The notes beneath the pieces were generated by a model. The model made no database searches. It saw nothing but the letters and a program-made list of their open reading frames with translations, and was not told the DNA's origin. A stretch of 6,772 nucleotides of DNA. Origin: Gammaproteobacteria bacterium. Its GTDB lineage: Bacteria; Pseudomonadota; Gammaproteobacteria; Steroidobacterales; Steroidobacteraceae. The stretch is from assembly GCA_019242385.1 (NCBI GenBank), contig JAFAVO010000167.1, positions 1 through 6,772 of the forward strand, in the 5' to 3' direction. Every line of letters starts with the position of its first letter. The stretch's first letter is position 1. The position numbers and the translations under genes were made by a program. Positions 1-5,559 of the stretch are shown here, piece after piece.

Positions 1-476
1 TCGAGGGCCAGGAAATCTTCAAACGCGCGGTGCAGGGCATGGCCACCGCGTGCGAGGAGGCGCTCGCCCGTGCGGGTTTCAGCGCCGATGAGGTGGATCT
101 GCTGGTGCCACACCAGGCCAACCTGCGCATCATCGAGGCAGTTGCGCGCCGTGCGCGTGTGCCGATGGAGCGCGTCTACGTGAATGTCCAGCGCTACGGC
201 AACATGTCGGCGGCCACCGTGCCGGTAGCGCTGTGCGAGGCGCTCGAGGAGGGGCGGGTGCGCCCCGGAGCGCTGCTGCTGATGCCTGGTTTCGGAGGCG
301 GCTTGAGCTACTGCGCGCACGTCGTGCGCTTTGGAGCGCGTACCGTACCCCTGGGCTCGAGCGATGTGCAGTTACCGCCGAATGAGCGCTCCGCGCTCGA
401 GCTGATCCGTGAATGCCGGCAGCGTAAGACGCGCCCCGTCGCGCTCACGGCCGGAGAGCCGTTCGCGCACGCCTAG
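1..476 (+). CDS. fabH: 3-oxoacyl-ACP synthase III (KAS III), C-terminal part, 5'-truncated
   Basis: This is the C-terminal 157 residues of a ketoacyl-ACP synthase III. The reading frame is already open at base 3 and the true start lies before the window; the GTG at 30 is internal. Family role: condensation of an acyl-CoA with malonyl-ACP to start fatty acid synthesis in the cytoplasm, using a Cys-His-Asn triad. Two triad residues are visible: His in the PHQANLRI motif (bases 111-113) and Asn in YGNMSAA (bases 201-203). The Cys would be upstream of the window. The glycine-rich end motif MPGFGGGLSYCAHVVRF closes the usual fold. About 47 further residues follow (GARTVPLGSS onward to the TAG at 474), longer than the classic FabH, which stops near this VRF. 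It could therefore be a FabH paralogue that makes a specialised acyl product. The family call is firm; the exact role is less certain. Confidence 0.9.
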   Translation, partial: EGQEIFKRAVQGMATACEEALARAGFSADEVDLLVPHQANLRIIEAVARRARVPMERVYVNVQRYGNMSAATVPVALCEALEEGRVRPGALLLMPGFGGGLSYCAHVVRFGARTVPLGSSDVQLPPNERSALELIRECRQRKTRPVALTAGEPFAHA

Positions 477-489
477 AGGCGTCACCCGG

Positions 490-609
490 TCAGCGCTTGC
501 TGCTCTTCTGAGCCTGGCGCCGGTTCCTCGCGGGAACCTTGGAGCGTGATTTGCCGAAGGAGCCGCGGTAGATCTTGCCGCGGCGGGTTCTTTGATCGCC
601 CTTACCCAT
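490..609 (-). CDS. 30S ribosomal protein THX (bTHX), 39 aa
   Basis: This very short gene reads MGKGDQRTRRGKIYRGSFGK at its N-terminus and ends ...QKSSKR with TGA at 490-492. The MGKGD-x-[RK]-TRRGKI-[YFW]-RGS-[YF]-G-[KN]-SR pattern is the signature of the small basic protein THX, first described in the Thermus 30S subunit, where it sits in the head of the subunit among 16S rRNA helices. The product is extremely basic, rich in Arg and Lys, with no hydrophobic core, as expected for an rRNA-threading peptide. A Shine-Dalgarno-like GGGAG sits at 618-622 on the minus strand, 8 nt before the ATG. The gene converges with the fabH-type gene, with 13 bp between the two stop codons. It lies just downstream of the RRM gene's terminator, so it either has its own promoter or is expressed by read-through. 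Confidence 0.88.
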   Translation of the reverse strand: MGKGDQRTRRGKIYRGSFGKSRSKVPARNRRQAQKSSKR

Positions 610-634
610 GAGCCCCTCTCCCGATCGTTGGCAT

Positions 635-680
635 CAAAAAGGCCGGCCGCCGCTGCCCGAAAGCAGTAGCGGGCCGGCCT
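635..680 (-). terminator. Rho-independent terminator of the RRM protein gene
   Basis: A long GC-rich hairpin pairs 640-656 with 663-680 around a 6-nt loop (CCGAAA as written on the + strand). It includes a 9-bp outer stem AGGCCGGCC/GGCCGGCCT. One bulged G, one G-T wobble and one A-C mismatch interrupt the inner stem. On the minus strand the stem is followed directly by TTTTT (636-640, with the last T also pairing), the classic intrinsic terminator layout. It lies 19 bp past the RRM gene's stop codon. Only about 26 bp separate the T tract from the THX start codon. Confidence 0.85.
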
Positions 681-698
681 CGAGCAAACTGGGCGAAC

Positions 699-983
699 TT
701 ACCAGCGCTTCGGTGCGCCGCCGCCGCGGTTGCCGCCAGCGCTGCGCTCCTGAGCCTCGTTCACGCGCAGCGGACGACCGCCGAGCTCCTTGCCATTCAG
801 ATTCTGGATGGCGCGCGAGGCGTCGGCGCGTGACATCTCGACGAAGCCGAAGCCGCGTGGGCGGCCAGTGTCACGATCGGTGATGATGCTCACCGACTCG
901 ACGGTGCCGTGCTGTGAGAACAGCTCGCGCAGCTCGGCGTCGGTAGCGGAAAAGGGCAGGTTGCCCACATAGATTCTCGTCAT
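699..983 (-). CDS. Single-RRM RNA-binding protein (cold-inducible RNA chaperone type)
   Basis: This 94-residue cytoplasmic protein is almost entirely one RNA recognition motif. RNP2 is IYVGNL at residues 4-9 and RNP1 is RGFGFVEM at residues 43-50. RNP1 keeps the stacking aromatics Phe45 and Phe47, while its last position is Met instead of the usual aromatic. The fold ends with RPLRVNEA near residue 77. A short Gly/Arg-rich tail (SAGGNRGGG) follows, as in the bacterial and cyanobacterial Rbp family. Such proteins bind single-stranded RNA and are often induced by cold or stress. The specific RNA targets cannot be read from the sequence. The start is supported by AGGAG at 993-997 on the minus strand, 9 nt before the ATG. 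The gene ends with TAA and a strong intrinsic terminator, so it is probably monocistronic. Confidence 0.93.
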   Translation of the reverse strand: MTRIYVGNLPFSATDAELRELFSQHGTVESVSIITDRDTGRPRGFGFVEMSRADASRAIQNLNGKELGGRPLRVNEAQERSAGGNRGGGAPKRW

Positions 984-1146
984 GCAATCAAACTCCTGAA
1001 ACGAACTTTTCAGCAGGAGCGCATGCCGAAAATCGAAGACTCATCGGCGCACACACTGCCACCTGGTCGGGAACGATTCGGCTTTTCAGACTCGGAAGCC
1101 GACGCGCGGTCTGACTGCGGGCGGCAGGCGGCAGGAAAGGGAAAGG
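984..1146. other. Intergenic region upstream of the RRM gene
   Basis: These 163 bp hold the minus-strand leader of the RRM gene and the 3' flank of the small membrane-protein gene. The only clear site is the RRM Shine-Dalgarno at 993-997. A 7-bp perfect inverted repeat TCGGCTT/AAGCCGA (1078-1084 and 1096-1102, 11-nt loop) lies 45 bp past the small gene's stop. It lacks a proper T tract, so it is at best a weak terminator. I could not pick out a convincing -35/-10 pair for the RRM gene. Confidence 0.4.
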
Positions 1147-1353
1147 TCACGATCCGGCGCGGACGATACCGCATGCGACCGGCGCGGCACAAGCGGGTGG
1201 CAGCGCTTTTGCGGTGGCGGCCGCGGCGGGGAGCGAGACGGTAGGCGTGTCCGGTGTGCCCGGTGCCTCACACGCCCGGTCGAGCCATACCGTCACCAAC
1301 GCCACGGAAAGCCCGGCGGCGACTGCCCGGAACGGCCGGCTGAAGATGAACAT
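1147..1353 (-). CDS. Small putative membrane-anchored or secreted protein, unknown function
   Basis: This 68-residue protein starts MFIFSRPFRAVAAGLSVALV. A short positively charged N-terminus is followed by one hydrophobic stretch (about residues 10-24, AVAAGLSVALVTVWL), then a Pro/Ala/Thr-rich, low-complexity tail with three cysteines (ACEAP, PACAA, VACGI). That layout suits a signal anchor with a short periplasmic tail. The ATG at 1353 is preferred over a GTG 15 bases upstream because a strong GGAGG Shine-Dalgarno sits 7 nt before it and inside the longer version. The gene is divergent from the LysR-family gene, a common place for an LTTR target, but that link is inference. I recognise no family. 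The main doubt is that high-GC DNA readily yields chance ORFs of this size; the RBS and hydrophobic segment are the evidence in favour. Confidence 0.5.
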   Translation of the reverse strand: MFIFSRPFRAVAAGLSVALVTVWLDRACEAPGTPDTPTVSLPAAAATAKALPPACAAPVACGIVRAGS

Positions 1354-1445
1354 GGCTGCTCCTCCCACCCCGAGCAGGTAACCGCTCCGGGTGGCCGCAC
1401 AGTAATCCCGCTCGTTGTCTGCAAAAACGGGCTAATGCCGAAATT

Positions 1446-1468
1446 ATTGTTTGGAGTTGGAATACAAT
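1446..1468. promoter_or_regulatory. Candidate LysR-type operator overlapping a possible lysR -10 element
   Basis: Within the 122-bp divergent gap (1354-1475) there is an inverted repeat ATTGT-N13-ACAAT (1446-1450 and 1464-1468). It also contains a T-N11-A pair (T1450, A1462), the minimal LTTR box. The right arm lies inside TACAAT (1463-1468), a good match to a sigma-70 -10 hexamer on the + strand, although no clear -35 was found. LTTRs commonly repress their own gene from such an overlapping site, so autoregulation is plausible. The region is notably AT-rich against its surroundings. Short arms mean chance cannot be excluded. Confidence 0.4.
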
Positions 1469-1475
1469 CCGGCGG

Positions 1476-2405
1476 ATGGACCAGCTCGCCTGCATGCGCA
1501 GCTTCGTGCGCGTCGCCGACCTGCACTCCTTTACCAAGGCCGCGGAGGCTCTCGGCCTCTCCCGGGCGGTGATCAGCACGCACGTGGCCGAGCTCGAGAG
1601 TCACCTGCGTTGCCAGCTGCTTCACCGGACCACACGACGTGTCGGGCTCACGGCCGATGGTGCCGAGTACCTCACCCGCTGCCAGCGGATCCTCTCCGAG
1701 CTCGAGGCCGCGGATGAGACGGTGCGCCGTTCCCGCGTGGCCCCGCAAGGCCGGCTGCGGGTGGATGTTCCGGTGGAGTTCGGCCGCGCGCTGCTCATCC
1801 CGGCGCTGCCGCAGTTCACCGCGCGCTACCCGGATCTCCAGCTCGAGGTCCAGTTCAACGATCGAGTCGTCGACCTCATCCGCGAAGAGATCGATCTGGT
1901 GGTGCGCGTCGGCGCGGTACGCGAGCCCCATCTCATTGCACGGCGCATCGTAACCACACGTCTCCTCACCTGCGGTTCGCCCGAGTACCTGCGCACTCAC
2001 GGTGTCCCGGCCTCCCCGCAGGACCTCCGCCGCCACAAGCTCGTCGGTTATCTGCCGACCGGCACCCGCCGGCCACACCGCTGGCTGTTCGAGCGCGGCA
2101 CGCAGCGCATGCGCCTCAACCTTCCCTTCAACATCGCCTTCAACTCGGCCGAGGCGGAGATCCGTGCGGCGATTCGCGGCGCGGGCCTGGTGCAGGCGAT
2201 GGACCTGGTAGTCGCGGAAGCGCTCGCGCTCGGGCGTCTGCAGGTGGTGCTGCCGGACTGGTCGGCCCCCGGCAAACCCCTCTCGGTCGTTTGCCGCGCC
2301 GGACTGCGCGATTCGCCCAAGATCCGGGTGTTCGCGGAGTTTGCCGCCGAGCTGCTGCGGCGTTACCGCCAGCGCGTCGACGCCCTGCTCGACCTGCCGG
2401 GATGA
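1476..2405 (+). CDS. LysR-family transcriptional regulator (CrgA-like effector domain)
   Basis: This 309-residue protein has the normal LTTR length and layout. The winged helix-turn-helix occupies about residues 1-60, with HSFTKAAEALGLSRAVIS then HVAELE in the recognition region and the wing motif HRTTRRVGLTADG. A linker helix follows (about 65-88), then a periplasmic-binding-protein-like effector domain from about residue 92 (GRLRVDVPVEFGR) to about 298. The effector half, with CGSPEYL and later RAAIRGAGLVQAMDLVVAEAL, resembles the CrgA/DhcR subgroup. The ligand and targets are unknown. The divergent small gene is the nearest candidate target. The start has little Shine-Dalgarno (GGCGG abuts the ATG), and a TACAAT hexamer lies 7 nt before it, so the message may be leaderless. 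It converges with the EAL-protein gene, with 6 bp between the stop codons and no room for a terminator. Confidence 0.93.
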   Translation: MDQLACMRSFVRVADLHSFTKAAEALGLSRAVISTHVAELESHLRCQLLHRTTRRVGLTADGAEYLTRCQRILSELEAADETVRRSRVAPQGRLRVDVPVEFGRALLIPALPQFTARYPDLQLEVQFNDRVVDLIREEIDLVVRVGAVREPHLIARRIVTTRLLTCGSPEYLRTHGVPASPQDLRRHKLVGYLPTGTRRPHRWLFERGTQRMRLNLPFNIAFNSAEAEIRAAIRGAGLVQAMDLVVAEALALGRLQVVLPDWSAPGKPLSVVCRAGLRDSPKIRVFAEFAAELLRRYRQRVDALLDLPG

Positions 2406-2411
2406 GCGGGC

Positions 2412-4784
2412 CTAACGGGGAGAGTTCGAGCGGCCGGCGAGCTGGTCGAGCGCGCGGATCTGGCGCACGGTCGAGTCGGAATCCGGCAGGACCTGGTTGG
2501 CCTGCCGGACGAAGCCGGGTACCTGGGCCGGGGGCAGCGGCGGACTGATGAGATAGCCCTGTGCGAAGTCGCATCCCAGGCGCCGCAGCAGATTCCAGGC
2601 CGCGGCATTCTCCACCCCCTCCGCGACCACCTTCAGCCCCATGCTATGACCGAGCTCGATGGTCGAGGTGACGATGGTGACCGCGCCCGGGTCCGCCGGG
2701 GTCATGAAGGACCGATCGATCTTCAGCTCATCCACCGGTAACACCGAGAGCTGCGACAGCGACGAGTGGCCGGTGCCGAAGTCATCGATGGCGAAGCGTA
2801 TGCCCGCGACCCGCAACCACTGCATGTTGCGCACCGCGACCTGGGGATCGCGCATCACCGCGCTCTCGGTGATCTCGAGCAGCAGTGAGGTGGGGTCGAC
2901 CTGGTGGCGGCGCAGCTGCTGCAGGATCTCATCGCTCAGGTCGGGGTCGAGCACATCCGGTGCGGAGAGGTTCACGGCGAGATCGAGCTCCAGGCCCTGC
3001 CGCCGCCACTCACCCATCTGACGGATGGCCGCGCCGAGCACCCAGGTGGTGAGCTGCCGCGATCCGCCCGTGCTCTCGGCGAGCGGCACGAACTCCGCCG
3101 GCGATATGGCACCGAGCTCGGGGTGCGTCCAGCGCACCAGGGCTTCGAGACTGCGCACCGAACGGCTCGCCATGGCGACCTTCGGCTGGTACACGAGGCT
3201 CAGCTGGTCCTGGTCGATCGCGCGGCGCAGATCCGTGACCAGCGCGAGACGCCGCCGGTGCTCCTGATCCTGCCCGGGACGGTATAGCGCGACGCGGGTG
3301 CGCGCCTCGTCGGCATCCTCGAGCGCCACCTGCACGCGTTGCAACAGCTCGGCGGCGCTCTCTCCGTGCTGCGGGAAGAGGCATACGCCGCACGCCAGAC
3401 GCAGGTCGAGACTCACGCCGGCCAGGTGAAAGCCGCCCCGGATCACCGCGGACAGCTGTCCGGCATAAAGCGGCGCGCGCTCGGCGGTGCATCCCGGCGC
3501 GATGACGAGAAACTGCATCTCGCCGAGGCGGGCCACGGTCTCGGCGGCGGCGATGTTCTGCTGCAGTCGCCGTGCAGCCTCGCGCAGCACCTCATCGCCA
3601 ACCTGCAGGCCGAGCGAGGCGTTGATGTCCGGCAGGTTGCGCAGCTCGATGAGCAGCAAGGCCAGACCCGGCTCGCGTGCCCCGGCGATCAGGGTCTCGA
3701 GCGTACGCACCGCGCCTGGCCGGTTGGGCAGCGTGGTGAGGGGATCGTGGTACGCGTGATAGGTGATGTCGGCCTCGCGCGCCGCGATGTTGCTCTGCAT
3801 GGCGTTGAAGGTCGAAGCGAGGCTGCGAAACTCCTCGCCGCCGGCAACATCGACCGCGACCTCGTATTGTCCGCGCTCGATACGCTGCGCGGCACGCACC
3901 AGCTCGCCGATGGGGCGCGTGGCGCTGCGCCCGAGCACCGCGCCGATCACCGCCGCGAGCAGCAGCGCGACACCATCGATCACCAGCATGGCGTCGCGCT
4001 GCTCGCGGTACGGGGCGAGCACATCCTCCAGAGGCTTCAGCAGGATCACATCGACCGAGTCGCCGCGCACGTCCAGACGGCGCGCAAAGCTCAGGTACTC
4101 CGCCGCACCGAGCTGCGTGACGTGCGTGTGGTCGCTCGCCGCCGGAAAGACCGCGTCAGCCGCCGCGGGCAGCGTCGAGGCGACGCGGGTTACACCGGCC
4201 GCGCCATGCGTGACGATGGCGACCTCCGAGCCGACCAGGTCGCGGACACGCGCCGCGAGCGGCTGATCCGCCACGAAGCCCATCGCCACCCAGGCGATGG
4301 TCTCCGGAGTGCGCACGGGCGCGAGGAAGAACTGGTAGGAGTGCGCACCGAAGACACGGAAGTTCGGCTGCTCACGCGAGCCACCCGCATCCTCGATGAG
4401 GCCGGCGAGCGAGCCTTCGGCATCGTCCGCCGCGGCCGCGGTGGAAGCGAGCATGCGGCCGTGGGTATCCAGCACCAGCACCATGTCCGCACCGATGCGC
4501 TGGGCGTGGTTGCGTGCCGCGGAAAGAATGGTAGGAGTGTGTCCGCTCGCGACAGCTTCGCGAAAGCCGAAGTCGGCGGCGAGGACCCCGACGCCGTTCG
4601 CCAGCTCGCCCGCGCGAAAGCCGATCAGGTGCTCGGCGAGCGTTCCACCCGCGCGCAGCTCCTCCGCCGCCCGCGCCTCGACGGTGCGGCGCGTACTGAG
4701 CAGCACTGCGGCGAGCGTCACAGTTTGAGTGACGATCACCAGCCCGATGATCAGCACGAGAAGCCGGTTGCGGAAACTGCCCAT
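2412..4784 (-). CDS. Membrane sensor c-di-GMP phosphodiesterase: Cache-like, HAMP, degenerate GGDEF, EAL
   Basis: This 790-residue inner-membrane protein is predicted to hydrolyse c-di-GMP to pGpG. Order of parts: TM1 at about residues 8-29; a periplasmic Cache-like sensor at about 30-262; TM2 at about 265-285; HAMP at about 286-338; GGDEF domain at about 345-500; EAL domain at about 513-760. In the GGDEF domain the active-site motif is GEMQF (421-425) instead of GGDEF, and the conserved IND is INA, so cyclase activity should be lost. The EAL domain keeps its metal and catalytic set: Glu547 (EAL), Asn605, Glu637, Asp667-Asp668 (DDFGTG), Lys688, Glu722 and Gln742 (QGY). The frame is open as far as 5156, but that part overlaps the opposing gene. 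The ATG at 4784 directly precedes the charged residues and TM1 expected at the N-terminus, so it is chosen, though its Shine-Dalgarno is poor. The gene is divergent from the cupredoxin operon, 70 bp away. The sensed ligand is unknown. Confidence 0.93.
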   Translation of the reverse strand: MGSFRNRLLVLIIGLVIVTQTVTLAAVLLSTRRTVEARAAEELRAGGTLAEHLIGFRAGELANGVGVLAADFGFREAVASGHTPTILSAARNHAQRIGADMVLVLDTHGRMLASTAAAADDAEGSLAGLIEDAGGSREQPNFRVFGAHSYQFFLAPVRTPETIAWVAMGFVADQPLAARVRDLVGSEVAIVTHGAAGVTRVASTLPAAADAVFPAASDHTHVTQLGAAEYLSFARRLDVRGDSVDVILLKPLEDVLAPYREQRDAMLVIDGVALLLAAVIGAVLGRSATRPIGELVRAAQRIERGQYEVAVDVAGGEEFRSLASTFNAMQSNIAAREADITYHAYHDPLTTLPNRPGAVRTLETLIAGAREPGLALLLIELRNLPDINASLGLQVGDEVLREAARRLQQNIAAAETVARLGEMQFLVIAPGCTAERAPLYAGQLSAVIRGGFHLAGVSLDLRLACGVCLFPQHGESAAELLQRVQVALEDADEARTRVALYRPGQDQEHRRRLALVTDLRRAIDQDQLSLVYQPKVAMASRSVRSLEALVRWTHPELGAISPAEFVPLAESTGGSRQLTTWVLGAAIRQMGEWRRQGLELDLAVNLSAPDVLDPDLSDEILQQLRRHQVDPTSLLLEITESAVMRDPQVAVRNMQWLRVAGIRFAIDDFGTGHSSLSQLSVLPVDELKIDRSFMTPADPGAVTIVTSTIELGHSMGLKVVAEGVENAAAWNLLRRLGCDFAQGYLISPPLPPAQVPGFVRQANQVLPDSDSTVRQIRALDQLAGRSNSPR

Positions 4785-4854
4785 GAATGCGCGCTCGAAT
4801 AGGCGCCCATCGTAAAAGCCTGGCCCTGATGACTGCGAGCATTCGAGTGCGGGA
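4785..4854. promoter_or_regulatory. 70-bp divergent control region with an inverted repeat near both start codons
   Basis: This is the whole gap between the start codons of the EAL-protein gene (minus) and the cupredoxin gene (plus). Both promoters must lie here or within the opposite gene. It carries an inverted repeat of 11-bp arms with one mismatch: CGCGCTCGAAT at 4790-4800 and ATTCGAGTGCG at 4841-4851, with 40 bp between them. The arms sit 5 nt and 3 nt from the two start codons. Read outward, each gene therefore has ATTCGAG[CT]GCG just before its ATG. This could be a pair of operator half-sites for one regulator, or a shared translation-initiation or antisense-pairing sequence. No convincing sigma-70 hexamers were found. 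Confidence 0.5.
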
Positions 4855-5550
4855 ATGAGACCTCCGGCACGAGCCTGCTGTTGCCGAGCGGCCGCGGGAG
4901 GCGCGCGCTTGCTTGCCGTGCTGCTCGCGCTGTTGACGTGGCTGGCGGCGGTACCCGCGGCCTTTCCCGCCACCCTGGTCGTGAGAGTCCAGACGCCCGA
5001 GGGGCACGCGCTGCCGGGAGCGGTGGTCACGGTGCGCCCGCTCGAGAGTGCGGCACGGCATGCAGCGCCGGTGCACGTGGTCATGGACCAGGTCAACCGC
5101 AGCTTCGAGCCCGATCTGCTGGTGATCCCGGTCGGCTCCACGGTGGAGTTTCCCAACAGCGACTCGGTGAGCCACCAGATCTACTCGTTCTCGCCCGCCA
5201 AGCGTTTCCAGCTGCCTCTCTACCGGGGCAAACCCTATCCACCCGTGCACTTCGACCAGCCGGGCGTCGTCACCCTCGGATGCAACATTCACGATGAGAT
5301 GCTCGCGTACCTGCTGGTCACCGACGCGGCGTGGTACGGACGCACGAACGAGGCGGGCAGCTGGTCGGCCGAGGTGCCGCGCGGCCGCTACCGCGTGGAG
5401 CTGTGGCATCCGCGGCTGCGCGACAACGAGGTGGACCTCGCCCGCGAGCTCACCGTGGCCGAGGCCGACCGCGCGGAGCTGACACTGCGCCTGTCGCGGC
5501 CGCCGCAGCCGGCACCGCTCGCCAACCGGCCACATTCCTGGGACTACTGA
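4855..5550 (+). CDS. Exported cupredoxin-like (type-1 copper) protein
   Basis: This 231-residue protein has a signal peptide: an Arg-containing n-region with an unusual Cys-Cys-Cys, a hydrophobic core LLAVLLALLTWLAAV (residues 19-33) and likely cleavage after FPA at 39. The mature part begins with a short beta-sandwich segment (LVVRVQTPEGHALPGAVVTV) and continues into a plastocyanin/azurin-like domain (about 75-157). Copper ligands fit the type-1 pattern: His107 in SVSHQIYSFS, then Cys143, His146 and Met149 in GCNIHDEM. A C-terminal beta-rich region (about 158-215) with GRYRVELWHP follows. Databases often label such proteins methylamine utilization protein, but no mau genes are present here, so a general periplasmic electron-transfer or copper-binding role is safer. 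The ATG at 4855 is chosen because later candidate starts would cut the signal peptide. Its Shine-Dalgarno is weak. It is the first gene of an operon with the barrel gene 9 bp downstream. Confidence 0.88.
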   Translation: MRPPARACCCRAAAGGARLLAVLLALLTWLAAVPAAFPATLVVRVQTPEGHALPGAVVTVRPLESAARHAAPVHVVMDQVNRSFEPDLLVIPVGSTVEFPNSDSVSHQIYSFSPAKRFQLPLYRGKPYPPVHFDQPGVVTLGCNIHDEMLAYLLVTDAAWYGRTNEAGSWSAEVPRGRYRVELWHPRLRDNEVDLARELTVAEADRAELTLRLSRPPQPAPLANRPHSWDY

Positions 5551-5559
5551 GACCAGATC

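Noticed and set aside
469..482. Hairpin ACGCC-TAGA-GGCGT over the fabH stop codon
   Set aside because: The 5-bp stem has no T tract on either strand. It is too weak to call a terminator, although it sits between two convergent genes.
1078..1102. Inverted repeat TCGGCTT/AAGCCGA as a terminator for the small membrane-protein gene
   Set aside because: The 7-bp stem has an 11-nt loop and lacks a following T run on the minus strand. It is noted in the intergenic entry but not called as a terminator.
1023..1244. 73-residue plus-strand ORF with AGGAG just before its ATG
   Set aside because: The AGGAG is only 3 nt from the ATG, which is too close. The product is Arg-rich without a motif, and its 3' half is antisense to the better-supported small membrane-protein gene.
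1293..2078. 261-residue minus-strand ORF
   Set aside because: It is antisense to the LysR-family gene and overlaps the small membrane-protein gene. It is a shadow frame with no motif.
3339..4802. 487-residue plus-strand ORF
   Set aside because: It lies wholly antisense to the EAL-protein gene, whose domains are unmistakable. Its translation is Arg/Gln/His-rich with no recognisable motif, as expected of a shadow frame in high-GC DNA.
4785..5156. Upstream extension of the EAL protein to an ATG at 5156 (914 residues)
   Set aside because: The added 124 residues overlap the well-supported cupredoxin gene and would put a non-conserved segment before TM1. The ATG at 4784 gives the normal N-terminus.
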